Source: Hominisplanchenecus_A murintestinalis
GTDB taxonomy: Bacteria > Bacillota > Clostridia > Lachnospirales > Lachnospiraceae
Assembly: GCF_943193015.1 (NCBI RefSeq)
Contig: NZ_CALPCM010000006.1
Span: forward strand, 1 to 64,000
Direction of reading: 5' to 3'
DNA length: 64,000 nt
The stretch's first letter is position 1. Every line of letters starts with the position of its first letter. A model generated the notes under the pieces. That model had not been told where the DNA came from and did no database searches. It saw nothing but the letters and a program-made list of their open reading frames with translations. Positions 25,744-34,630 of the stretch are shown here, one piece after another. The translations under genes were made by a program, and so were the position numbers.

Positions 25744-26146
25744 GGATTCCATCAAACGGCTGAACACAGTGGTGAAGGAGCTTCTGCTAGGCATCCTGAT
25801 TTTCGGAGCTGCCATATGGATGATTTTCATTTGGTTTATTTCTGATAAGTGGGGGTTTTCGCAGGGGCTTTTACTAGGTGTCGCAGCATCTGCGCTTCTG
25901 GCGATTCACATGAACTATAGCATTGAGCAATCGCTTGAGCGTACGGAGACAGATGCGAAGAGCTACATGCAGAAAATGTCCGTGCTTCGGATGGGAATGG
26001 TGCTGGTTCTTTTTGGCGTGGCATATCTGCTGCGTCTGGGGAGCCCGATAGCTGTATTTGCAGGGTTGTTCACATTGAAGTTTGGGGCATATTTCCAGCC
26101 TGTACTGCACAGGCTGATTCATAAAAAGGAAGCGAAAGAGAGGTGA
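25736..26146 (+). CDS. atpI: ATP synthase subunit I
   Basis: A 136-residue protein with four predicted helices and the layout of ATP-synt_I proteins. AtpI is a membrane chaperone that assists c-ring assembly, especially in Na+-dependent synthases, which fits the c subunit downstream. It overlaps atpZ by eight bases and ends four bases before atpB. Confidence 0.7.
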   Translation: MIRDSIKRLNTVVKELLLGILIFGAAIWMIFIWFISDKWGFSQGLLLGVAASALLAIHMNYSIEQSLERTETDAKSYMQKMSVLRMGMVLVLFGVAYLLRLGSPIAVFAGLFTLKFGAYFQPVLHRLIHKKEAKER

Positions 26147-26150
26147 GAGT

Positions 26151-26861
26151 GTGTTATTAGCTGCAAAAGGTGATGTGGATTTCATGATTCACGGTTTGTT
26201 TAAATATAAGCTGTTTGGTCAGGAATTCTGGATTACCACCACACATGTCAGCATCCTGATTGTCATGCTGATTCTTCTGGGCTTTGCCATAGCGGCGAAC
26301 AGGAAGATGCGTCATGGCTCTGAGGTTCCCGGAGGATTTCAGAATATCGTGGAGCTGATTGTGGAAATGCTTGATAAGATGGTGCAGAGCAGCATGGGAA
26401 GAAATGCCGGGAAATTCATGAACTATATCGGTTCCATTTTCCTGTTTATCTTTGTGAGCAATATCTCAGGGCTGTTTGGGCTTCGGGCGCCTACCGCCGA
26501 TTATGGCGTGACGCTGCCTCTGGGCCTTATGACCTTTGCAATCATCCAGTACAATAATGTCAAGTATAATAAGCATAGAGCGTTCACGGGGCTGTTCCAG
26601 CCGCTGCCGTTTCTGTTCCCTATCAACCTGATTGGCGAAATTGCGGTTCCGTTTTCTCTGTCTTTGAGGCTTTTCGGAAACGTATTGTCAGGAACGGTCA
26701 TGATGTCGCTGATTTATTCCCTGCTTTCCCGATTTGCTATCGGCTGGCCGGGATTCCTGCATATTTATTTTGATGCTTTTTCCGGCGCCATCCAAACGTA
26801 TGTATTCTGTATGCTGACGATGGTTTACGTTACGGATAAGCTGCCAGAGGAAAAGGCGTAA
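26151..26861 (+). CDS. atpB: F1Fo ATP synthase subunit a
   Basis: A 236-residue Fo stator subunit that forms the ion half-channels. The essential arginine facing the c-ring is in PFSLSLRLFGNVLSG, and PINLIGEIA precedes it as usual. Five to six membrane helices are visible. The start is GTG at 26151, with GAGAGGTGA six bases upstream; internal ATGs lack a site. In Na+ enzymes this subunit co-determines ion choice. Confidence 0.93.
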   Translation: MLLAAKGDVDFMIHGLFKYKLFGQEFWITTTHVSILIVMLILLGFAIAANRKMRHGSEVPGGFQNIVELIVEMLDKMVQSSMGRNAGKFMNYIGSIFLFIFVSNISGLFGLRAPTADYGVTLPLGLMTFAIIQYNNVKYNKHRAFTGLFQPLPFLFPINLIGEIAVPFSLSLRLFGNVLSGTVMMSLIYSLLSRFAIGWPGFLHIYFDAFSGAIQTYVFCMLTMVYVTDKLPEEKA

Positions 26862-26899
26862 ACAAAAACATAACAAAAAGATTTAGGAGGATTCTGATT

Positions 26900-27166
26900 A
26901 TGGAAGGAATAACAAATGAAGGTTTAATTTTAGCATGTTCCGCTATCGGCGCAGGCCTGGCAATGATTGCAGGTATCGGTCCTGGTATCGGACAGGGTAT
27001 CGCGGCAGGATACGGTGCGAGTGCAGTGGGAAGGAACCCGGGCGCAAAGTCTGATATCATGTCAACCATGCTTCTTGGGCAGGCCGTGGCAGAGACCACA
27101 GGTCTTTATGGATTGGCTATCGCGTTCATCCTCTTGTTTGCAAATCCGCTGCTTGGTAAGCTTTAA
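26900..27166 (+). CDS. atpE: F1Fo ATP synthase subunit c, Na+-type ligand set
   Basis: An 88-residue two-helix rotor subunit. Helix 1 carries GIGPGIGQG with Gln32; helix 2 carries QAVAETTGLY with Val63, Glu65, Thr66, Thr67 and Tyr70. The numbering matches the Na+-binding set of the Ilyobacter tartaricus c-ring (Gln32, Val63, Glu65, Ser66, Thr67, Tyr70), with Thr for Ser at 66. This strongly suggests sodium coupling, inferred from established structures of the family. TTAGGAGG gives a strong ribosome-binding site, fitting the high copy number of c. Confidence 0.93.
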   Translation: MEGITNEGLILACSAIGAGLAMIAGIGPGIGQGIAAGYGASAVGRNPGAKSDIMSTMLLGQAVAETTGLYGLAIAFILLFANPLLGKL

Positions 27167-27239
27167 GCTGCAGCCATGTCCGCATGGCGGGCAGCATGAG
27201 AATATAAGAGACATATTTATTTAGAGAGGAGGCGGGCTC

Positions 27240-27755
27240 TTGGAACGATTGTTCAACCTGGACCCTCAGTTAATCCATGATGCGGTGCTGCTGATGATTT
27301 CCGTGCTGGTGATGTTTACTTTTCTGTCCTACCTATTGTTTAACCCGGCGAGGGAGTTTTTGAAAAAGAGGCAGGATAAGATTAGAGACGATATTGATTC
27401 AGCGAAGAAAGATAAAGAAGAAGCAGCGGCGCTGAAAGCGGATTATGACGGGAAAATCAGGGAAATCGAGAAAGAGGCGGAAGCCATTTTGAGCGAGGCC
27501 AGGCAGAAAGCTTTGCAGAATGAAGCGAAGATTATTGATGAGGCTAAGAAAGAGGCATCCGGAATCATAGAAAGGGCAAACAGACAGGCAGAGCTGGAGA
27601 AGAAAGCCGCTGCAGATGATATGAAGAAAGAAATCATCAAAGTGGCCGCGCTGATGGCACAGAAAGTTGTGAACCGGACAGTGGACGCACAGCTCCAGGA
27701 CAATCTGGTGGAAGAAACCCTGAAGGAGATAGGTGAAGAGACATGGCTAAGTTAG
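27240..27755 (+). CDS. atpF: F1Fo ATP synthase subunit b
   Basis: A 171-residue peripheral-stalk subunit. One N-terminal helix (about 12-35) is followed by a long charged coiled coil (about 38-150). It starts with TTG at 27240 behind GAGGAGG; no ATG is available near that site. The 73-bp gap after atpE is the longest in the Fo part. It overlaps atpH by 13 bp. Confidence 0.92.
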   Translation: MERLFNLDPQLIHDAVLLMISVLVMFTFLSYLLFNPAREFLKKRQDKIRDDIDSAKKDKEEAAALKADYDGKIREIEKEAEAILSEARQKALQNEAKIIDEAKKEASGIIERANRQAELEKKAAADDMKKEIIKVAALMAQKVVNRTVDAQLQDNLVEETLKEIGEETWLS

Positions 27756-28318
27756 CGTCAAAGGTATACGGTGAGGCGCTTTTTCAGATAGCCGTGGAGG
27801 AAAACCGCACCGATGAGATGATGGAGGAGATTTCGGCAGTGAGTAAAGCTCTTGAGGAGAATACGGAGCTGCAGCTTCTGATGGAGCATCCAAAAGTCAT
27901 CCGGGAAGAGAAGGTGCATTTGCTTGAGAACTGCTTTAAAGGGCGGGTTTCCAATGATGTGACGGGGTTTCTTGCGGTAGTTGTGTCGAAAGGACGGTTT
28001 AAGGAGCTTCCGGCCATTTTTGACTATCTGACGGCGCGGATAAAGGAATATAAAAAAATAGGCGTCGTAACCGTGACGTCGGCTGCAGAGCTTCGGGAGG
28101 ATCAGAAAAAGAAGATTCAGGAGAAGCTTTTGGCAACCACAGGTTATAAGGCGCTGGAAATCACATGGAATGTGGATGCATGCCTGATTGGAGGCCTGGT
28201 GATCCGCATCGGAGACAGGGTGGTGGACAGCAGTCTGAAATATAAGCTGGAGCAGCTTACGAGCCAGCTGATGAAGATTTCATTAGAGGAAGGGAAAGAA
28301 GGTGAAAGGGCCTCATGA
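27743..28318 (+). CDS. atpH: F1Fo ATP synthase subunit delta
   Basis: A 191-residue OSCP/delta subunit that ties the peripheral stalk to the top of F1. The N-terminal six-helix domain begins ASKVYGEALFQIA. The C-terminal domain has VTVTSAAELREDQKKKIQEKL and ends in IGGLVIRIGDRVVDSSLKYKLEQL, the hallmark of the family. It overlaps atpF and atpA (four bases), so it is translationally coupled to both. Confidence 0.93.
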   Translation: MAKLASKVYGEALFQIAVEENRTDEMMEEISAVSKALEENTELQLLMEHPKVIREEKVHLLENCFKGRVSNDVTGFLAVVVSKGRFKELPAIFDYLTARIKEYKKIGVVTVTSAAELREDQKKKIQEKLLATTGYKALEITWNVDACLIGGLVIRIGDRVVDSSLKYKLEQLTSQLMKISLEEGKEGERAS

Positions 28319-29823
28319 ATTTGAAACCAGAGGAAATAAGCTCTGTTATCAAAGAGCAGATTAAACGTTATTCCTCCGAAATATCCGTGGCAGATGTGGG
28401 AACCGTCATCCAGGTGGCAGACGGCATCGCCAGAATCCATGGGCTGGAAAACGCCATGCAGGGAGAGCTTCTGGAATTTCCGGGAGAAATATACGGCATG
28501 GTGCTGAATCTGGAGGAAGATAATGTAGGCGCCGTGCTCCTTGGTGATACGTCAGGTATCAGCGAGGGCGATACGGTAAAGACCACAGGAAACGTGGTGG
28601 AAGTTCCGGTCGGCGACGGAATGCTTGGGCGTGTTGTCAATGCGCTTGGTATGCCGATTGACGGAAAGGGACCCATCCACACAGACAGGCACAGAAAGAT
28701 TGAAAGGGTGGCTCCCGGCGTTATCACCAGGAAGTCTGTAGACACCCCGCTTCAGACAGGTATCAAGGCGATTGACGCTATGGTTCCAATCGGAAGGGGA
28801 CAGCGTGAGCTGATTATCGGAGACAGGCAGACAGGAAAGACGGCGATTGCCATTGATACGATTATAAATCAGAAGGGTCAGGGAGTTTACTGTATTTATG
28901 TAGCGATTGGACAGAAAGCGTCAACCGTAGCGAATATCGTAAAGACCCTGACAGAGTACGGCGCTATGGATTATACGACCGTAGTGTCTTCTACGGCCAG
29001 CGAGCTGGCGCCGCTGCAGTACATTGCGCCTTATTCGGGCTGCGCAATCGGAGAGGAATGGATGGAGTCCGGCAAGGACGTGCTGGTGATTTATGACGAT
29101 TTAACCAAACATGCGGCAGCTTACCGTACCCTGTCCTTACTGCTCCGCCGTCCGCCAGGACGCGAGGCTTATCCGGGAGATGTATTCTACCTGCATTCCA
29201 GGCTTCTGGAGCGTGCGGCAAGACTTTCGGATGAACTGGGCGGCGGCTCATTAACGGCGCTGCCGATTATTGAGACACAGGCAGGAGATGTGTCGGCGTA
29301 TATTCCGACAAACGTTATTTCCATCACTGACGGCCAGATATATCTGGAGACTGAGATGTTCAATGCAGGATTTCGTCCGGCAGTAAACGCAGGACTTTCC
29401 GTGTCGCGAGTAGGAGGTTCGGCGCAGATTAAGGCGATGAAGAAAATCGCGGCGCCTATCCGTGTGGAGCTGGCGCAGTACCGTGAGCTGGCGGCATTCT
29501 CCCAGTTTGGTTCTGAGCTGGATGATGACACGAAAGAGAAGCTGGCACAGGGTGAAAGATTGAGAGAAGTCTTAAAGCAGCCGCAGTACCAGCCTATGGC
29601 TGTAGAGCTCCAGGTTATTATCCTGTATGCGGCTACACAGAAATTCCTGTTAGATATCCCTACAGAGAGAATCCAGGATTTCGAGGAAGCGCTCCTTGAG
29701 CATATAAAGACGAAATATCCGGAAGTTCCTGAGGCAATCAGGAGCACAAAGGTTATCTCAGAGGAGACAGAAAGCACCCTCAGAAAAGCAATCGAAGAAT
29801 GCAAAGAAGGCTTTGTAAAATAG
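28315..29823 (+). CDS. atpA: F1Fo ATP synthase subunit alpha
   Basis: A 502-residue F1 subunit with non-catalytic nucleotide sites. The P-loop is GDRQTGKTAIA. The arginine-finger segment is VSRVGGSAQIKAMKK, and PGREAYPGDVFYLHSRLLERAA is the signature block. The long antisense open frame at 29187-29981 is a shadow. The start overlaps atpH by four bases. Confidence 0.97.
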   Translation: MNLKPEEISSVIKEQIKRYSSEISVADVGTVIQVADGIARIHGLENAMQGELLEFPGEIYGMVLNLEEDNVGAVLLGDTSGISEGDTVKTTGNVVEVPVGDGMLGRVVNALGMPIDGKGPIHTDRHRKIERVAPGVITRKSVDTPLQTGIKAIDAMVPIGRGQRELIIGDRQTGKTAIAIDTIINQKGQGVYCIYVAIGQKASTVANIVKTLTEYGAMDYTTVVSSTASELAPLQYIAPYSGCAIGEEWMESGKDVLVIYDDLTKHAAAYRTLSLLLRRPPGREAYPGDVFYLHSRLLERAARLSDELGGGSLTALPIIETQAGDVSAYIPTNVISITDGQIYLETEMFNAGFRPAVNAGLSVSRVGGSAQIKAMKKIAAPIRVELAQYRELAAFSQFGSELDDDTKEKLAQGERLREVLKQPQYQPMAVELQVIILYAATQKFLLDIPTERIQDFEEALLEHIKTKYPEVPEAIRSTKVISEETESTLRKAIEECKEGFVK

Positions 29824-29840
29824 AAGAGGGGTGAGACGAA

Positions 29841-30698
29841 ATGGCTTCTATGAGAGACATTCAGAGGCGGAAAAACAGTATCACCAGTACAAGCCAGATT
29901 ACGAAGGCCATGAAGCTGGTTTCGACTGTGAAGCTTCAGAAAACAAAGGAAAGGGCCGAGAACTCCAGGCCGTATTTCCAATATATGTATAATACAGTAA
30001 CCTCTATGCTGGCGCGCTCGGGAAGTCTGGACTATCCATATTTAAAATCCGGCGCATCCGAGAAAAAGGCGGTAGTTGTCATTACCTCGAACCGGGGTCT
30101 GGCAGGAGGGTACAATTCCAACGTGACGAAGCTGGTTACCGGAAGCAGTCTGAAAAAAGAGGACGTGCTGCTTTACACAATCGGAAGGAAGGGCAGGGAC
30201 AGCCTGGAAAAGCAGGGGTATCAGGTGGCGGAGGATTACAGCGACGTCATCAACGCCCCTCTGTTTTCCGACGCGAAGCGTATCGGACAGAGACTGCTCG
30301 AGGACTTTGCCGAGGAGCGTGTGGGAGAGATTTATCTCGCCTATACTTCTTTCAAAAATACAGTGGTGCATGAGCCGAAGCTGATGAAGCTGCTCCCGGT
30401 TGAGTTTTCCGAGGCCGAGCTTTCAGTGGAAGAGGCAAAGACGCCTATGAACTACGAGCCGTCCGAGGAGGAGGCGCTGGATATTATTATCCCGAAATAC
30501 CTGACGAGCCTTTTGTACGGCGCGTTGGTGGAAGCAGCCGCCAGTGAGAATGGGGCCAGAATGCAGGCTATGGACGCGGCAACCAGCAATGCGGAAGAGA
30601 TGATTGACAGCCTGACCCTTCAGTACAACAGGGCAAGGCAGGGCTCTATTACGCAGGAGCTGACGGAAATCATCGCCGGGGCGGAAGCAATCAGTTAG
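29841..30698 (+). CDS. atpG: F1Fo ATP synthase subunit gamma
   Basis: A 285-residue central-shaft subunit. The N-terminal coiled coil MRDIQRRKNSITSTSQITKAM and the C-terminal coil ENGARMQAMDAATSNAEEMIDSLTLQYNRARQGSITQELTEI pair to form the rotor axle. It begins 17 bases after atpA. The 89-bp gap to atpD is unusual for this operon and is occupied by the RBS cassette. Confidence 0.96.
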   Translation: MASMRDIQRRKNSITSTSQITKAMKLVSTVKLQKTKERAENSRPYFQYMYNTVTSMLARSGSLDYPYLKSGASEKKAVVVITSNRGLAGGYNSNVTKLVTGSSLKKEDVLLYTIGRKGRDSLEKQGYQVAEDYSDVINAPLFSDAKRIGQRLLEDFAEERVGEIYLAYTSFKNTVVHEPKLMKLLPVEFSEAELSVEEAKTPMNYEPSEEEALDIIIPKYLTSLLYGALVEAAASENGARMQAMDAATSNAEEMIDSLTLQYNRARQGSITQELTEIIAGAEAIS

Positions 30699-30718
30699 GT
30701 TTGTTTAGGAGTGAGATA

Positions 30719-30787
30719 GAAAAAGTTTGGAAGTAAACTTCCAAATCTACCAAGATGACGCGTTAAGCGCGTCGGAAAGGCGAAAAT
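30719..30787 (+). repeat. Double-hairpin RBS cassette, copy B (atpG-atpD gap)
   Basis: TTTGGAAG-TAA-ACTTCCAAA forms an 8-bp hairpin. ATCTACCAAG and a second hairpin GACGCG/CGCGTC follow, then GGAAAGG and the atpD ATG. It matches the leader of the minus-strand MATE gene (21096-21165), 9.6 kb away and in opposite orientation. It provides the atpD ribosome-binding site. Confidence 0.7.
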
Positions 30788-32179
30788 ATGGCAGAACAAA
30801 ATATAGGAAAAATCACTCAGGTCATTGGTGCGGTATTGGATATCAAGTTCACCAGCGGCAAACTGCCAGCCATCAACGAGGCAATCCATATTCAGCAGAA
30901 GGATGGCGGCAGGCTGGTAGTGGAAGTGGCACAGCACCTGGGTGACGATACAGTGCGCTGCATTGCGATGGGCTCCAGTGACGGACTTGTAAGGGGCATG
31001 GAAGCAGCGGCTACCGGGGCTCCTATCAGTGTTCCGGTAGGTGAGAAGACCCTGGGGCGTATCTTTAACGTAACAGGTGATCCGATTGATAATAAAGAGG
31101 CGCCGAAAGGCGTACAGTACCTTCCGATTCACAGAAGTGCGCCTTCCTTCGAAGAGCAGTCCACAGCTACGGAAATCCTGGAAACAGGAATCAAGGTCGT
31201 AGACCTGCTCTGCCCTTACCAGAAGGGCGGTAAAATCGGTCTGTTCGGCGGCGCCGGAGTAGGAAAGACCGTGCTGATTCAGGAGCTGATAAGAAATATC
31301 GCCACAGAGCACGGCGGATATTCCGTATTCACCGGAGTAGGCGAGCGTACCCGTGAGGGAAACGACCTGTATCATGAAATGACAGATTCAGGGGTTATCA
31401 ATAAGACGACTATGGTATTCGGGCAGATGAATGAGCCGCCCGGAGCCAGGATGAGGGTGGGCCTGACCGGTCTTACTATGGCAGAATACTTCCGTGACCA
31501 GGGCGGTAAGGATGTACTGCTTTTCATCGACAACATTTTCCGTTTTACACAGGCGGGTTCGGAGGTGTCCGCACTTCTGGGACGTATGCCTTCAGCCGTT
31601 GGATATCAGCCGACGCTGCAGACGGAGATGGGAGCGCTCCAGGAGCGTATTACATCCACAAAGAGCGGTTCTATCACTTCCGTACAGGCTGTTTACGTGC
31701 CTGCGGATGACTTGACTGACCCGGCTCCGGCAAATACGTTTGCACATCTGGACGCGACTACCGTGCTTTCACGTTCCATCGTGGAGCTGGGAATTTATCC
31801 GGCGGTAGACCCGCTGGAGTCCACATCGCGTATCCTTGACCCGCGCGTGGTGGGTGAGGAGCATTACAATGTGGCTCGCGGCGTGCAGGAAATCCTTCAG
31901 AAATATAAAGAGCTGCAGGATATTATCGCTATCCTCGGTATGGACGAACTTTCCGAGGAAGATAAGCTGGTGGTAAGCCGTGCGAGAAAGGTACAGAGGT
32001 TCCTGTCCCAGCCGTTCTTCGTGGCAGAGCAGTTTACAGGCACGACTGGCCGTTATGTGCCACTGTCTGAAACTATCCGTGGCTTTAAGGAAATCCTGGA
32101 CGGCAAGCATGACGATATCCCTGAGAGCTATTTCCTGAATGCGGGAAGCATCGATGATGTGACGGCACGAATGAAATAG
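30788..32179 (+). CDS. atpD: F1Fo ATP synthase subunit beta
   Basis: A 463-residue catalytic F1 subunit. The Walker A is GGAGVGKTVLIQE, the catalytic Glu lies in GVGERTREGND, Walker B is VLLFIDNIFRF, and the DELSEEDKL (DELSD-like) hinge is present. The ATG at 30788 is preceded by GGAAAGGCGAAAAT from the repeat cassette, instead of the AGGAGG sites used by its neighbours. Confidence 0.97.
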   Translation: MAEQNIGKITQVIGAVLDIKFTSGKLPAINEAIHIQQKDGGRLVVEVAQHLGDDTVRCIAMGSSDGLVRGMEAAATGAPISVPVGEKTLGRIFNVTGDPIDNKEAPKGVQYLPIHRSAPSFEEQSTATEILETGIKVVDLLCPYQKGGKIGLFGGAGVGKTVLIQELIRNIATEHGGYSVFTGVGERTREGNDLYHEMTDSGVINKTTMVFGQMNEPPGARMRVGLTGLTMAEYFRDQGGKDVLLFIDNIFRFTQAGSEVSALLGRMPSAVGYQPTLQTEMGALQERITSTKSGSITSVQAVYVPADDLTDPAPANTFAHLDATTVLSRSIVELGIYPAVDPLESTSRILDPRVVGEEHYNVARGVQEILQKYKELQDIIAILGMDELSEEDKLVVSRARKVQRFLSQPFFVAEQFTGTTGRYVPLSETIRGFKEILDGKHDDIPESYFLNAGSIDDVTARMK

Positions 32180-32187
32180 GGGGTGCA

Positions 32188-32601
32188 GTGATGGCAGCTG
32201 ACAAATATTTCGAATTGGAAATCGTGTGTCCTGACAGGGTGTTTTTCAAGGGCGAGGCTTCTATGATCGAGCTGAATACCACGGAAGGCCAGGTGGGAAT
32301 ATATAAAAGGCATATTCCTATGACGATGATCTTGGACCCCGGTCTTCTTATCATCAAGGATGATGAGGGGCAGAGGGCGGCGGCTCTCCATGAAGGGTTT
32401 ATTGAAATCCTTCCGGATAAAATCAGCATCATGGCAGAGGCGGCAGAGTGGCCGAATGAAATCGACTTGAACCGCGCCGAAGAAGCAAAGGTAAGGGCGG
32501 AACGCCGGATGCAGACACATGATTCGAACATCAATCTGACCCGTGCGGAGCTGGCGCTCCACAGGGCTCTGGCACGTATTGATGCGTCCCGGAGAGGCTA
32601 A
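32188..32601 (+). CDS. atpC: F1Fo ATP synthase subunit epsilon
   Basis: A 137-residue rotor subunit. The N-terminal beta sandwich (about 1-85) with LEIVCPDRVFFKGEASMIELNTTEGQVGI is followed by a two-helix C-terminal domain (about 90-137) that can inhibit ATP hydrolysis. It starts eight bases after atpD with GGGGTG upstream. It is the last atp gene, and a long inverted repeat begins 21 bases later. Confidence 0.93.
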   Translation: MMAADKYFELEIVCPDRVFFKGEASMIELNTTEGQVGIYKRHIPMTMILDPGLLIIKDDEGQRAAALHEGFIEILPDKISIMAEAAEWPNEIDLNRAEEAKVRAERRMQTHDSNINLTRAELALHRALARIDASRRG

Positions 32602-32621
32602 TTTGGAAGAGTATTTTGTAT

Positions 32622-32726
32622 AAAATCCCTCCGTTTGGTTATTATAAGATGTAACAGTTCAGAGCAGAGTATTTTAAGACAGCTCTGGACAGATGCGGAT
32701 TAGAGATAACCGGACGGAGGGATTTT
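32622..32726 (+). promoter_or_regulatory. 105-nt long-stem element between atpC and ywmB
   Basis: Bases 32622-32642 and 32706-32726 form a 21-bp stem in RNA (two G-U pairs). The stem encloses a smaller hairpin CAGAGC/GCTCTG (32660-32665 with 32682-32687). The 3' arm ends in TTTTT, so it can act as the atp terminator. The same arm contains GGAGGG, the ribosome-binding site of ywmB, which the stem would hide in read-through RNA. Confidence 0.6.
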
Positions 32727-32727
32727 T

Positions 32728-33480
32728 ATGTTGAAAAAGCGATGGTTGGTTTCCTTGTTTCTCTTGTGGATTCTGGCTGTAGGGCAGTTGGCGCAGGGAC
32801 ATGAACAGGAAGAAGAGAAAGTTGCCGGGGTGTTCGCGAGGATTGGAGAGCAGGAGCAGACAGGAGCCGTAGAATATTACGGCGTTTATAAAAAAGAATT
32901 TCTGGAATCTGAGGATCAGGAGAAATTTCTGCGCCATATCGCGGGAGGGCTGGGGATTACGGAAAACATCGAAGTTACCCGCAGGTATGACGAAAACAGG
33001 GAAGAAACCCGTCTCACGAAAGAGGGAAGCAATGCGAAATCTGTCCTGCGCTTCATTACTGCCGATGTTGAGGGCGAAATCAGCCAGTATGTTATTATAA
33101 ACATTACTATGGAAGGGGATATGGTGGACGCGTATGCCTATCGGGAGAAACTGGAAAGCCTGATGGAACCTTACGGAGAAAATAGTAAAAGCTCCGCGAA
33201 TATTATCGGGAGTTACCAGGGAAAACTGTCCTTAGAAGAGAGAAATGCAGTTGCAGACGATTTTCTGGAAAGCATGAATGCCCGGGTGGTATCGGAAAAT
33301 CGAGAGATGCAGCTTTATACGATTTACGGGTATACGCCGTGGATTTTTGACTATGAGATGCATGAAGGCGAGCCGTTTAATGTGAACATCGCCATGCATT
33401 ACAGTGTGAATGACGATAAGACTTATGTGTATGTGGCGGTTCCGGCGGTTGGGCTGGATTCCGTAACAGTGAAGCCATAG
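32728..33480 (+). CDS. ywmB: YwmB family protein (TATA-box-binding-like fold)
   Basis: A 250-residue secreted or membrane-tethered protein. A signal-like helix (about 5-24) is followed by the YwmB domain, recognised from the spacing of ENIEVTRRYDEN, GSYQGKLSLEERN and the C-terminal YTIYGYTPW region. In Bacillus and Clostridia ywmB sits next to the atp operon with murA and spoIID; here only ywmB is present. Its function is unknown. GGAGGG lies seven bases before the ATG but within the long stem described above. A strong terminator follows. Confidence 0.7.
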   Translation: MLKKRWLVSLFLLWILAVGQLAQGHEQEEEKVAGVFARIGEQEQTGAVEYYGVYKKEFLESEDQEKFLRHIAGGLGITENIEVTRRYDENREETRLTKEGSNAKSVLRFITADVEGEISQYVIINITMEGDMVDAYAYREKLESLMEPYGENSKSSANIIGSYQGKLSLEERNAVADDFLESMNARVVSENREMQLYTIYGYTPWIFDYEMHEGEPFNVNIAMHYSVNDDKTYVYVAVPAVGLDSVTVKP

Positions 33481-33499
33481 GCTGAACTGTTACAAAGAA

Positions 33500-33557
33500 A
33501 CTCCTTTTTGATAAGAATTAAAATGTGAAAATTCTTATCAGAGAGGAGTGTTTTTTT
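33500..33557 (+). terminator. Intrinsic terminator after ywmB
   Basis: TGATAAGAATT (33509-33519) pairs with AATTCTTATCA (33530-33540), extended by ACTCCT (33500-33505) with AGGAGT (33544-33549), then seven Ts. It starts 20 bases after the ywmB stop. Confidence 0.9.
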
Positions 33558-33806
33558 GAGGAGACAGGAATAAACAGAAGATACAGTGTTGTTAGTGTTA
33601 TATTATTGATTTGGGCTGGAGTTCTTGCGTAAATATTAAAATAATGTCAAAATATATAATAAAAAGTAAACCAGATAAAAATACTTATGCAGTATTGATA
33701 AATAAGTTAAGGGATGATATATATAATTTATAGAAATAGAAGGTATAGTTAAAAAAGTATATGTAGGAGAAACGGTTGGGTGATTCTGGTGATAATGATT
33801 TAAGAA
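33558..33806 (+). other. AT-rich spacer with possible gene remnant
   Basis: This 249-bp stretch is markedly richer in A and T than either flank. One frame reads as a plausible 29-residue peptide from an ATG at 33642 to TAG. A neighbouring frame reads IEGIVKKVYVGETVG before a stop, as if one coding sequence had decayed by frameshift. Neither has a ribosome-binding site. I see no mobile-element ends. Confidence 0.35.
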
Positions 33807-33851
33807 ATGAAAGTTGAAACATTTTTTGAAAAGACAGGAAGGAGAGACAGT

Positions 33852-34594
33852 ATGGGAAAGGTAAAAGGAATGACAGCAGCGTTATTATTGGGATGTGTAA
33901 CTTTTGCTCTTCCGGTAAGCGCGTCAGGGACGAACGTACAGATAGACGCAGAACCCATTTGGGGAGCGAAGTGGCAAGGGTTACTTGGGGCTCAGAGGGT
34001 GATCAGAAAATAGTTCAGGATATTGAGCGCTCTTCGGAGGATAATATTTTTCATGGCGAACTGAAGATTGAGGAAGGGATGCAGCCGGGGAAGTGGAAGA
34101 TTGATCATATTCTATTTCCAGATTCATATTCCTATGCAAAAGTGACAAGTTTGATGCAGGAATGGGATGGTATAAAGGTGCTGGGACAGGGAGAAACGCT
34201 TACAAGTGTTGTAGACGATTTGTCATTTTCTGAATTCACTGTGCAGGGCACAAAGGCTGACGGGAAAGCTCCTGTAGTGCGTAAAAAGAGCATAGCTCTG
34301 ACCGGGAAGGCTGTAAAGAAAAAAGGAAAAGCGAAACTTTATGTGAAAGCCAGCGACAAAAGCCCGATGCGGTATGTGGCCTGCGTTTGGAAAAATACTG
34401 CCACAAAAGAACTGCTTTATGGGGACATGATTTATAATAGGAAGAAAAGCCGCTATGAATATACGCTTTCTGCTTCAGAGTTTGGGAAAAAGGGAAAGCT
34501 TCGGCTGATTTGTGTGGAAGCTTGCGACAAGTATGGGAATAAGACCACTTTAAAAAATAAGAAACTCCCGAAACTTATCCTGATCAGGAAGTGA
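33852..34594 (+). pseudogene. Secreted protein gene with frameshift in a G-run
   Basis: The ATG at 33852 (AAGGAG upstream) opens a clear signal peptide, GMTAALLLGCVTFALPVSASG, but this frame stops at 34013. A second frame, open until 34594, continues a sensible mature protein (SEVARVTWGSEGDQKIVQDIE onward) with a basic, lysine-rich C-terminal half, perhaps an Ig-like or beta-sandwich fold. Adding one G to GGGG at 33961-33964 joins the two frames as IWGSEVARV. It is therefore either a pseudogene, a phase-variable gene or a sequencing error. Function is unknown. A terminator follows at 34631. Confidence 0.6.
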
Positions 34595-34630
34595 CAGGAT
34601 AATGTATTGAAAAAAAAACAATTTTTTCTG

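Noticed and set aside
29187..29981. 264-residue antisense open frame over atpA/atpG
   Set aside because: The strongly conserved atpA and atpG coding on the other strand explains it, and it has no start signal or family resemblance.
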